Shown: positions 1 through 5,090 of the stretch, in pieces
Layout of the letters: every line of letters starts with the position of its first letter
How positions within the stretch are numbered: the first letter of the stretch is position 1
Assembly (NCBI GenBank): GCA_021772845.1
Contig: JAJFLF010000106.1
Coordinates: 1-6,077 of the forward strand
DNA from: Mariprofundus sp.
Lineage (GTDB): Bacteria > Pseudomonadota > Zetaproteobacteria > Mariprofundales > Mariprofundaceae
Length of the DNA: 6,077 bases
Reading direction: 5' to 3'
Notes under the pieces: generated by a model
Seen by the model: only the letters and a program-made list of their open reading frames with translations
The model's database searches: none
What the model was told of the DNA's origin: nothing
Position numbers and translations under genes: made by a program

Positions 1-423
1 AAAACCATGCTACAGAACGAAGATGTGCAGATTGTGTGTCAGGACATATTACAGAGCGAAATTGATGATGCATCGGTGGCCGTATTGAATTTCGTGCTGC
101 AGTTCATTGCACAGAATCAACGTCTGGAACTACTGAAAAAGATTTATCATGGCTTAAAACCCGGTGGTGTATTGATTCTGTCCGAGAAAATAGCCTTTCC
201 CGATGAGTCTGAAAACGCTCGCCAGATCACATTGCATGAAGCATTCAAACGCGCTCAGGGCTATTCAGAGATGGAAGTCAGCCGTAAACGCAGTGCCTTG
301 GAAAACGTACTAATTCCTGAAACCTTGCTAGCTCACCATCAACGCCTACAACAGGCCGGTTTTTCAGCCTCCCATACCTGGTTCCAGTGTTTTAATTTCG
401 CTTCCATGATCGCTATCAAATGA
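1..423 (+). CDS. cmoA: Carboxy-S-adenosyl-L-methionine synthase CmoA, C-terminal part (5' end outside window)
   Basis: CmoA converts S-adenosylmethionine and prephenate into carboxy-SAM, the donor that CmoB uses to make 5-carboxymethoxyuridine (cmo5U) at tRNA wobble position 34. It is a cytoplasmic enzyme with a class I methyltransferase fold. The frame is open from base 1, and the Met at base 7 is internal: about 107 N-terminal residues of the usual ~247, including the main SAM-binding glycine motif, lie off the left edge. The 140 residues present align by eye with the C-terminal half of E. coli CmoA: VLNFVLQF (core strand), GLKPGGVLILSEK, FKRAQGYSEMEVSRKRSALENV in the substrate-binding region, and WFQCFNF near the C-terminus. 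The stop codon overlaps the cmoB start by 4 nt (ATGA), so the two are very likely cotranscribed and translationally coupled. No frameshift or loss of motif is seen in the visible part. Confidence 0.96.
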   Translation, partial: KTMLQNEDVQIVCQDILQSEIDDASVAVLNFVLQFIAQNQRLELLKKIYHGLKPGGVLILSEKIAFPDESENARQITLHEAFKRAQGYSEMEVSRKRSALENVLIPETLLAHHQRLQQAGFSASHTWFQCFNFASMIAIK

Positions 424-1430
424 AAGCATACATGCAATCCGAGTCACAACGACTCCATCAACACTTATCTGACTCTTGCTTAAACAGTTTCACCGAAGAG
501 CTAAATGCTCTGAATCAACTAGGCTGGAATAAAATCCTCAAACACGGAGATTTGCCGCGTTGGAGCAGTGGTTTCCATGGCCTACCCGATTGCCTGCCTT
601 CAGTTATCGACTTTAATGCTTCGGCTATCAAGGTCGGTAAGCTTGATGACACTGAAATGAGGGCTGATGAAATCGAATCAGCGCTAAAACTCATGCATCC
701 ATGGCGCAAAGGTCCTTTCGAGATATTCGGCACCCATATAGATACTGAATGGCATTCCGATTGGAAGTGGGATCGTCTGAAAGATGCTATCTCCCCCCTC
801 CAGGGGCGCACCATACTCGATGTTGGCTGTGGATCCGGTTATCACCTCTGGCGCATGCTTGGAGCCGGTGCCAAGTTGGCGATTGGCATTGACCCTACCC
901 CGCTGTTCTCCTTGCATTTTGCCACGGTAAAACGCTATCAAAGCGATAGCCCTGCATTCATTCTACCTGTTGGTATCGAACATATGCCGGAGAAGATGCA
1001 CAGCTTTGATACGGTGTTTTCAATGGGTATTCTCTACCATCGCAAATCACCCATTGATCATCTGATTGAGTTGAAACAATTGCTGAGCAAAACTGATAAT
1101 GGTCATGGTGAAGCCGAACTGGTCATTGATACGCTGGTTATTGAAGGAGATGAAAAACAATGCCTGATGCCAGACGGCCGCTATGCAAAAATGCGCAATG
1201 TCTGGTTTATCCCGAGTGTCGATATGCTCAAACTATGGTTGAAACGTGCAGGTTTCAAAGATATTCAAGTTATTGATGTCAGTCCTACAACTGTCGAAGA
1301 ACAACGTGCAACCGAATGGATGACATTCGAGTCCCTGCCCAACTTTCTCGATCCCAATGATCACTCTCTAACCATCGAAGGATACCCGGCCCCTATTCGC
1401 GCCGTACTTACCGCTAAAGCTGCGAATTAA
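420..1430 (+). CDS. cmoB: tRNA U34 carboxymethyltransferase CmoB
   Basis: CmoB transfers the carboxymethyl group of carboxy-SAM to 5-hydroxyuridine-34 of tRNA, giving cmo5U, which widens wobble decoding. The 336-residue protein has the family layout: a divergent N-terminal domain (about 1-90), then a class I methyltransferase domain with TILDVGCGSG (131-140) and GIDPT (156-160). Residues matching the E. coli carboxy-SAM site are recognisable: Lys97 (PWRKGPF), Trp111 (DTEW), Lys116, Gly136, Met202 and Tyr206 (SMGILYH), and Arg327 near the C-terminus (YPAPIR). It is slightly longer than E. coli CmoB (323 residues), with a small hydrophilic insertion around 223-232 (SKTDNGHGEA). The ATG at 420 is chosen because it overlaps the cmoA stop as ATGA; no clear Shine-Dalgarno precedes it, which suits translational coupling. 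No Rho-independent terminator follows immediately; the next gene is convergent, 24 nt away. Confidence 0.97.
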   Translation: MKAYMQSESQRLHQHLSDSCLNSFTEELNALNQLGWNKILKHGDLPRWSSGFHGLPDCLPSVIDFNASAIKVGKLDDTEMRADEIESALKLMHPWRKGPFEIFGTHIDTEWHSDWKWDRLKDAISPLQGRTILDVGCGSGYHLWRMLGAGAKLAIGIDPTPLFSLHFATVKRYQSDSPAFILPVGIEHMPEKMHSFDTVFSMGILYHRKSPIDHLIELKQLLSKTDNGHGEAELVIDTLVIEGDEKQCLMPDGRYAKMRNVWFIPSVDMLKLWLKRAGFKDIQVIDVSPTTVEEQRATEWMTFESLPNFLDPNDHSLTIEGYPAPIRAVLTAKAAN

Positions 1431-1454
1431 TCTTCAAACAGAGCATTCTGAAAT

Positions 1455-1808
1455 TCAGTCACACTCACAGCCTTGGCTTAACACACAGACAAAATACCCC
1501 GAAGAACTGGCATCATGCTTACCTTCTGAACAGGAAAGCGTCTTCCAGCGATTCTCTGCCAAAGAGTCTTTTAGTTGTTTAGCCTCAGAAAGCTCAGGAC
1601 TGAAATAAACAGTTCTTATTTCATCCCATTCACCATCATTCTGACATCTGTTCTCAGCGCAATATTTAGGGTCTCTGGCAATACATACAGCTGTCGATGC
1701 ACAGCAAGCTTTCTGGTCACCTACCATCCACTCAACATCTTTAGCACTTATCAACCCTGTTTGATGACTATATTCACACACCATAGATTTTATCGGTTTT
1801 TTGCGCAC
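1455..1808 (-). CDS. Hypothetical small cysteine-rich protein (117 aa), GTG start
   Basis: I do not recognise the family. The frame encodes 117 residues with ten cysteines (11, 35, 36, 42, 50, 55, 93, 108, 114, 116), including a CC pair, a C-x7-C-x4-C spacing and a C-terminal CECD. There is no convincing signal peptide, lipobox or membrane segment; the N-terminus is basic (RKKPIK). The GTG start is chosen because a perfect AGGAGG lies 9 nt upstream; it is by far the strongest ribosome-binding site in the window. An in-frame stop lies about 50 nt upstream, so little extension is possible. An extended -10 candidate lies about 157 nt upstream. The gene is convergent with cmoB and separated from the minus-strand translation operon by a strong terminator, so it is probably its own transcription unit. 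The cysteines might bind metal or form disulfides, but the spacing fits no motif I can name. An overlapping frame on the other strand (1575-1829) looks less protein-like and has no comparable start signal. It could still be a non-coding open frame or a gene remnant. Confidence 0.55.
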   Translation of the reverse strand: MRKKPIKSMVCEYSHQTGLISAKDVEWMVGDQKACCASTAVCIARDPKYCAENRCQNDGEWDEIRTVYFSPELSEAKQLKDSLAENRWKTLSCSEGKHDASSSGYFVCVLSQGCECD

Positions 1809-1817
1809 TCTAAGCAG

Positions 1818-1823
1818 CCTCCT
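1818..1823 (-). promoter_or_regulatory. Strong Shine-Dalgarno for the cysteine-rich ORF
   Basis: On the minus strand this is AGGAGG, a full match to the anti-Shine-Dalgarno, followed by 9 nt and then the GTG at 1808-1806. It decides the start of the 117-residue ORF, where the next candidate (Met9) has no ribosome-binding site. It lies inside a possible 9-codon frame (1839-1810, MEETNQEAA) that stops one base before the GTG. That frame has no ribosome-binding site of its own, so it is more likely incidental than a leader peptide. Confidence 0.6.
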
Positions 1824-1896
1824 GGTTAGTTTCCTCCATGGACTACTAACGAATTAGAAATCGGCGATATACTACAGTTATAAAATAGCTCCCTCA

Positions 1897-1912
1897 TCAT
1901 CAATATTGATGA
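1897..1912. repeat. Perfect 16-bp palindrome (possible operator or 5'-UTR hairpin)
   Basis: TCATCAATATTGATGA reads the same on both strands and ends abruptly, with an A on both flanks. It lies between the leftward extended -10 candidate (1965-1973) and the cysteine-rich ORF at 1808, so it would fall in the 5' untranslated region of that gene. It could be a binding site for a dimeric regulator. Alternatively it could form an RNA hairpin with a 6-bp stem (TCATCA/TGATGA) and ATAT loop. It has no U-tract and is AT-rich, so it is a poor terminator. Chance palindromes are not rare in AT-rich DNA, so a function is inference only. Confidence 0.4.
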
Positions 1913-1964
1913 AAAACAGCAGATACTTTTAAAACATCCCCCACAACGTCGATTTATTTTTACT

Positions 1965-1973
1965 ATTATAGCA
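1965..1973 (-). promoter_or_regulatory. Candidate extended -10 promoter for the cysteine-rich ORF
   Basis: On the minus strand this reads TGCTATAAT, a perfect extended -10 (TGnTATAAT) for the housekeeping sigma factor. The -35 position with a 17-bp spacer (1988-1993, CGCTCA) is poor, which extended -10 promoters tolerate. Transcription would begin near 1958 and give a leader of about 150 nt before the GTG at 1808, containing the 16-bp palindrome. It lies back to back with a rightward TATAAT at 2018-2023. Confidence 0.4.
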
Positions 1974-1994
1974 GACTATATTTGCATTGAGCGG

Positions 1995-2023
1995 TGAATA
2001 ATGAAATAAACATGGGATATAAT
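1995..2023 (+). promoter_or_regulatory. Candidate rightward promoter upstream of the possible small RNA
   Basis: A consensus TATAAT lies at 2018-2023. At a 17-bp spacing the -35 hexamer is TGAATA (1995-2000), matching TTGACA at only three of six positions. No convincing plus-strand protein gene follows. Transcription starting near 2030 would run about 89 nt into the terminator at 2090-2118. The -10 is strong on its own, but single TATAAT matches are expected by chance in AT-rich DNA. Confidence 0.3.
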
Positions 2024-2029
2024 GCTGAG

Positions 2030-2118
2030 TGAACAAGCACACTATTCCGTCGCCCCCCTATCACAAAAACCTTCCAGGTTTCTGAGCATAAAAAAAGGCG
2101 GGCAATGCCCGCCTTTTT
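2030..2118 (+). ncRNA. Possible small RNA (promoter, internal hairpin and terminator); speculative
   Basis: A TATAAT box just upstream and a strong Rho-independent terminator at the end bracket about 89 nt with no protein gene. Within it are a single-stranded-looking C-rich run (six C at 2053-2058) and a small perfect hairpin: AAACCT (2067-2072), loop TCC, AGGTTT (2076-2081). The terminator hairpin follows after 15 nt. This is the usual outline of an Hfq-type trans-acting small RNA, and a C-run could pair with G-rich ribosome-binding sites. The terminator is fully explained by the minus-strand operon that ends there, the -35 is weak, and I recognise no known RNA family. The call is therefore a hypothesis. 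Confidence 0.25.
2090..2118. terminator. Bidirectional Rho-independent terminator
   Basis: GGCGGGC (2097-2103), loop AAT and GCCCGCC (2107-2113) form a perfect 7-bp GC stem. It is flanked by seven A on the left (2090-2096) and five T on the right (2114-2118), so the minus strand ends in U7 and the plus strand in U5. A-T pairing can extend the stem to 12 bp. It lies 17 nt beyond the cyclophilin stop codon and ends the infB-rbfA-nrnA-truB-cyclophilin transcript. Read the other way, it is the first good terminator for anything transcribed rightward, including read-through from cmoB. Confidence 0.93.
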
Positions 2119-2135
2119 ATCATTCAATAACTGAC

Positions 2136-2753
2136 TTATGGGAGTACAGACACTTTATCCATGGTATCACCCTGTTTTATGGCATCGACAGCATCCAAGC
2201 CTTCAGTAACCTGGCCAAAGATCGTGTACTGGCCATCCAGATGTGGTGTATCACCATAACAGATATAAAACTGACTACCGGCTGAATCAGGATCAGATGA
2301 ACGTGCCATAGCAAGTGTACCACGCACATGTTTACGTGCATTGAATTCAGCTTTCACTTTATAACCGGGGCCACCCATACCAGTGCCATCAGGGTCGCCG
2401 CCCTGCGCCATGAAGCCGGCAATCACACGATGGAATGTTAAACCATCATAATAACCACTGCCCGCCAATGCTTTAAAGTTTGCTACTGTATTCGGTGCTG
2501 TATCTGCATACAATTCAATCAAAATGTCACCATGTTTGGTTTCCATCTTAATATGATTTCCCTCTGGAATATCTTTATCATCCGCCTGAGGCGCTTTTGT
2601 AAATAGACCCACGTTATTCTCCTTTACTGCTGTAGTTTGATTCTGTCCCACCTGGCTGGCAAAAAGTACACCGACAACTGCACAAGCCATGATGATATAA
2701 TTTCTTCTTTTCAATTTCTGTACACGTATGATCTCTTCCTGAGCATCACTCAT
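2136..2753 (-). CDS. Membrane-anchored or exported cyclophilin-type peptidyl-prolyl cis-trans isomerase
   Basis: Cyclophilins speed cis-trans isomerisation of Xaa-Pro bonds during protein folding. Of 205 residues, about 66-205 are the catalytic domain. FHRVIAGFMAQGGD (107-120) carries the active-site Arg109, Phe114, Met115 and Gln117, and GSQFYI (159-164) carries Gln161 and Phe162. The position of human CypA Trp121 is His171 (HLDGQYTIFG), as in many bacterial forms, predicting low cyclosporin sensitivity. A basic N-terminus (KLKRR, 13-17) precedes one hydrophobic segment (about 19-36). Residues 37-65 form a hydrophilic linker, so the enzyme is probably anchored with its domain in the periplasm. 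Cleavage near LFA (30-32) is an alternative. The ATG overlaps the truB stop by 4 nt (ATGA), with a modest purine-rich site (GAAGAG) upstream. It is the last gene of the operon, followed by the terminator. The family is certain; which ppi paralogue it is cannot be decided. Confidence 0.93.
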   Translation of the reverse strand: MSDAQEEIIRVQKLKRRNYIIMACAVVGVLFASQVGQNQTTAVKENNVGLFTKAPQADDKDIPEGNHIKMETKHGDILIELYADTAPNTVANFKALAGSGYYDGLTFHRVIAGFMAQGGDPDGTGMGGPGYKVKAEFNARKHVRGTLAMARSSDPDSAGSQFYICYGDTPHLDGQYTIFGQVTEGLDAVDAIKQGDTMDKVSVLP

Positions 2754-3688
2754 AAATATCTCTTCTGCGCCGTTGGCAATATGCGTGCCGGATGCAAGAC
2801 CTTATGCCGCAAACCAGCTTTTAATATCGCTGTACCGATTACTATATCATCGGCAAACACTGCCACAGTTTCATCTTCTGCCTGTGCATCTGCCTGAGTC
2901 TCTCTCAACTGAATGCGTTGCCCTTGTAAAAATCGCTTGGCTTCATCGGATTGTAAATCCACACGTTCGAAATCACGCAACCACTGCGCCAAGCTGACCA
3001 AGCACGCTGCCTTCTCTTCAGATAGCATCTGCATCGATACCATCATCACTTCCGGCCAACCACCCGTCGACAGTCGTTTGAGCTTGGTGACACATCCACC
3101 CAAACCAAGCTTTTCTCCGATATCGCGTGCCAGTGAGCGGATATAGGTACCTTTGGAACATGATACATCCAGTGTCACTACAGGGAATTCAAACGCCACC
3201 AGCTCAAGTCTGTGAACTGTGACAGCTCTTGCTTTCATCTCAACATCCTGACCTTTACGCGCCATATCATGGGCTCGTTTCCCATCAATACGAATCGCAG
3301 AGTATATCGGTGGAACCTGCTCTATTTCACCGCGAAATGATGGTAATACCTGATCAAGCTGCTCACGACTTATCGTGCTATCAAACGATGAAACAACTTC
3401 ACCCTCACAATCGAGGGTATCGGTTTGATACGAGAGATCAAAACTGACGCGGTAAGATTTTTCAGCCTGCAGCCCCATTTCAGCAAAGCGTGTCGCATCA
3501 CCCAATAGAATCGGCAACATACCAGTTGCCAAAGGATCCAGCGTACCTGCATGGCCAGCTTTAATACGTTTCTTGCCCGGCACAGAAAACAGGCGAGAAA
3601 CCTCATTCACCGCTTTGCGCGATGTCCAACCCAAAGGCTTATCAAGAAAAATGATGCCACAGGCATCCGTCGTCATATCAGTCATCAT
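2750..3688 (-). CDS. truB: tRNA pseudouridine(55) synthase TruB
   Basis: TruB isomerises uridine-55 in the T-loop of tRNA to pseudouridine and also helps tRNA folding. The 312-residue length matches the family (E. coli 314). FLDKPLGWTS (14-23) is the N-terminal motif. GHAGTLDPLATG (45-56) contains the catalytic Asp51. KSYR (77-80) supplies Tyr79, and CSKGTYIRSLARDIG (177-191) supplies Tyr182 and Arg184. The C-terminal part (about 245-305) fits the PUA-like RNA-binding domain, ending in HPARILP. A hydrophilic stretch rich in Ala, Asp and Glu (about 263-273) lies within that domain. The start is uncertain by a few codons: ATG ATG at 3688-3683 and another ATG at codon 5, none with a clear Shine-Dalgarno. 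The gene begins 20 nt after nrnA, and its stop overlaps the cyclophilin start. The rpsO gene that commonly follows truB is absent here. Confidence 0.97.
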   Translation of the reverse strand: MMTDMTTDACGIIFLDKPLGWTSRKAVNEVSRLFSVPGKKRIKAGHAGTLDPLATGMLPILLGDATRFAEMGLQAEKSYRVSFDLSYQTDTLDCEGEVVSSFDSTISREQLDQVLPSFRGEIEQVPPIYSAIRIDGKRAHDMARKGQDVEMKARAVTVHRLELVAFEFPVVTLDVSCSKGTYIRSLARDIGEKLGLGGCVTKLKRLSTGGWPEVMMVSMQMLSEEKAACLVSLAQWLRDFERVDLQSDEAKRFLQGQRIQLRETQADAQAEDETVAVFADDIVIGTAILKAGLRHKVLHPARILPTAQKRYL

Positions 3689-3708
3689 TTAACAGGAATA
3701 ATATAGAA

Positions 3709-4740
3709 TCAGCCAAGAATTTGGCTAACAGCCATTTCAACAGCGGAGCGCACTTCTTCAAAACTACCACGCATCGAGCAACCCGCGGCATGTTTATGTC
3801 CACCACCGCCCAATGTAGCGGCTAAAGCACCAACATCAGCTGTGGTCTTACCACGGAAACTTACTTTCCAAAAATGCTCATGGTTCTCATCACAACGTAT
3901 AAATACAGCGACTTCCACACCATCGATACTGCGGGCATAATCAATCAGGCCTTCTGCATCTTCAACATCTGCACCGGTTTTTTCGTACATATCATGGGTC
4001 ACATGTATCCAGGCAGAGCGGTTATCATCACGTAGCTCTAACGTATCCAAACAGCTCTTCAGTATATTCAAACCGGCAACTGGTTGGCTTTCATAAATAT
4101 TGATCGAAATCGGCCATGGTTCAGCCCCGGCATCAATCAAGTCTGCTGCCATGCGATACACAGCTGCGGTTGCGTTGGATAGCCGAAAACTTGCGGTATC
4201 GGTCAATACCGCTGCATAAATAGCGCTCGCAGTAAACTTGGTCAGAGCAATATCCATCGCAATCAACATATCGAAGATCATTGCACCCGTAGCGCAATAG
4301 CGTGCATCCACGATATTAATATCAGCGAAATATTTGTTACTGACATGATGATCAATATTGATCAGTTGCGCGCCTTCATAAAATGAATCGGCCATACCCA
4401 AACGACCTTTTGCACCACAATCCAAGGCAATAACCAGATCTGCATCCTGACTATCGGCACTCCATGACCCCATCGTTACCTGATCAGTATATTTGAGAAA
4501 AGAATAGATTCGCGGCACACCATCACAGTTATGCATCACGACATTTTTACCCATAGCAATCAGAGCATCATACATGGCCTGTTGAGAGCCAATGCCATCA
4601 CCATCAGGATTACAGTGGGTAGTCAGTAAAATTTTATCTGCCGAAGCTATAGCATCAATAACCGGTTGCCAGTCAACATCAGGAAACAGCGGTTGAATGT
4701 TCTGAGTTGTAACAGCTTCACTTAAAGCTGAGGCACTCAT
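3709..4740 (-). CDS. nrnA: DHH/DHHA1 phosphoesterase, NrnA-type oligoribonuclease / pAp phosphatase
   Basis: NrnA-type enzymes degrade 2-5-nt RNAs to mononucleotides and often also dephosphorylate 3'-phosphoadenosine 5'-phosphate (pAp). They can replace Orn where it is missing. The 343-residue protein shows the manganese-binding DHH motifs: H42-x-N-P-D46-G-D48 (motif I), ALD (105-107, motif II), Asp130-His131-His132 (motif III) and LTDTASF (179-185, motif IV). The C-terminal DHHA1 substrate domain ends with GGGGHKHAAG (311-320), the family's glycine-rich RNA/phosphate-binding loop. All expected catalytic residues are present. About 25 extra N-terminal residues precede the fold. The ATG overlaps the rbfA stop by 4 nt (ATGA), with GGAAAG a few nt upstream. 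Its place between rbfA and truB ties it to the translation operon. Whether it acts on nanoRNA, pAp or both cannot be read from the sequence; the symbol reflects family assignment. Confidence 0.9.
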   Translation of the reverse strand: MSASALSEAVTTQNIQPLFPDVDWQPVIDAIASADKILLTTHCNPDGDGIGSQQAMYDALIAMGKNVVMHNCDGVPRIYSFLKYTDQVTMGSWSADSQDADLVIALDCGAKGRLGMADSFYEGAQLINIDHHVSNKYFADINIVDARYCATGAMIFDMLIAMDIALTKFTASAIYAAVLTDTASFRLSNATAAVYRMAADLIDAGAEPWPISINIYESQPVAGLNILKSCLDTLELRDDNRSAWIHVTHDMYEKTGADVEDAEGLIDYARSIDGVEVAVFIRCDENHEHFWKVSFRGKTTADVGALAATLGGGGHKHAAGCSMRGSFEEVRSAVEMAVSQILG

Positions 4741-5081
4741 GGTCTTTCCAGATCTCTCAACATCTGCAATACATCACCAGACTTTTCGAAATTATCATCC
4801 CACTTGAAATGAATCTTCGGTAAACGACGCTTGCTAAATGCACGGCGCAACTGGTGTTCAAAGTGTGGTGCCATACGATTCAGAGCTTGTATGCATGTCT
4901 TCTGATCAGTTTCAGCATTATGAAACACCCAGATATTTATATGCTCACTACCGCAGGCTTCCACCCGTGTAATGCTGACACCATTAAAGCGTGGGTCTGC
5001 AACATCACGCAATAATAGTGTCGATAGTAAGCGTTGAATATCCGTTAAAAAACGCTGTTGATTCGGTGAACGTTTACCCAT
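4737..5081 (-). CDS. rbfA: 30S ribosome-binding factor RbfA
   Basis: RbfA binds the immature 30S subunit near the 16S rRNA 5' region and aids late maturation and cold adaptation. The 114-residue protein is a single type II KH domain. It shows the N-terminal helix with QR (9-10), a helix ending LRDVADPR (24-31), a strand VSITRVE (35-41), IWVFHN (50-55), and a helix followed by RRLPKIHFKWDDN (85-97). It is shorter than E. coli RbfA (133), lacking the flexible C-terminal tail, like many other bacterial RbfAs. The segment aligned by eye with the AxG motif in the helix-kink-helix reads MAP (70-72), so the glycine appears replaced by proline, which may keep the kink. The gene starts 9 nt after infB without an evident Shine-Dalgarno and overlaps nrnA by 4 nt, so expression probably depends on coupling within the operon. 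Confidence 0.93.
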   Translation of the reverse strand: MGKRSPNQQRFLTDIQRLLSTLLLRDVADPRFNGVSITRVEACGSEHINIWVFHNAETDQKTCIQALNRMAPHFEHQLRRAFSKRRLPKIHFKWDDNFEKSGDVLQMLRDLERP

Positions 5082-5090
5082 GATATGTAG

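Larger units (their letters stand above)
1809..2135. other. Intergenic region between the cysteine-rich ORF and the cyclophilin gene
   Basis: This stretch of about 327 nt is AT-rich in its middle part (about 1840-2035) and holds no protein gene I can defend. From left to right it contains the AGGAGG ribosome-binding site, the 16-bp palindrome at 1897-1912, the leftward extended -10 at 1965-1973, the rightward TATAAT at 2018-2023, the possible small RNA, and the bidirectional terminator. I see no tRNA, no insertion-sequence ends and no tandem repeat array. A plus-strand open frame starting at 2022 runs through the terminator into the cyclophilin gene and is not credible. Confidence 0.6.

Noticed and set aside
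1439..1450. CAGA-gcat-TCTG hairpin between cmoB and the convergent ORF as a terminator
   Set aside because: The stem is only 4 bp, with no T-tract on either side.
1575..1829. Plus-strand open frame of 84 codons opposite the cysteine-rich ORF
   Set aside because: It has no ribosome-binding site, its composition looks like an antisense shadow, and the minus-strand frame has a perfect AGGAGG.
1810..1839. Nine-codon leader peptide (MEETNQEAA) ending one base before the GTG of the cysteine-rich ORF
   Set aside because: It has no ribosome-binding site, no run of regulatory codons and no attenuator hairpin; it simply contains the AGGAGG of the next start.
2022..2285. Plus-strand open frame of 87 codons
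   Set aside because: It runs through the strong terminator hairpin and into the cyclophilin gene in antisense.
4349..4364. Second 16-bp perfect palindrome, TGATCAATATTGATCA
   Set aside because: It lies wholly within nrnA and is produced by the codons for the conserved INIDHH metal-binding motif, so no regulatory role is needed.
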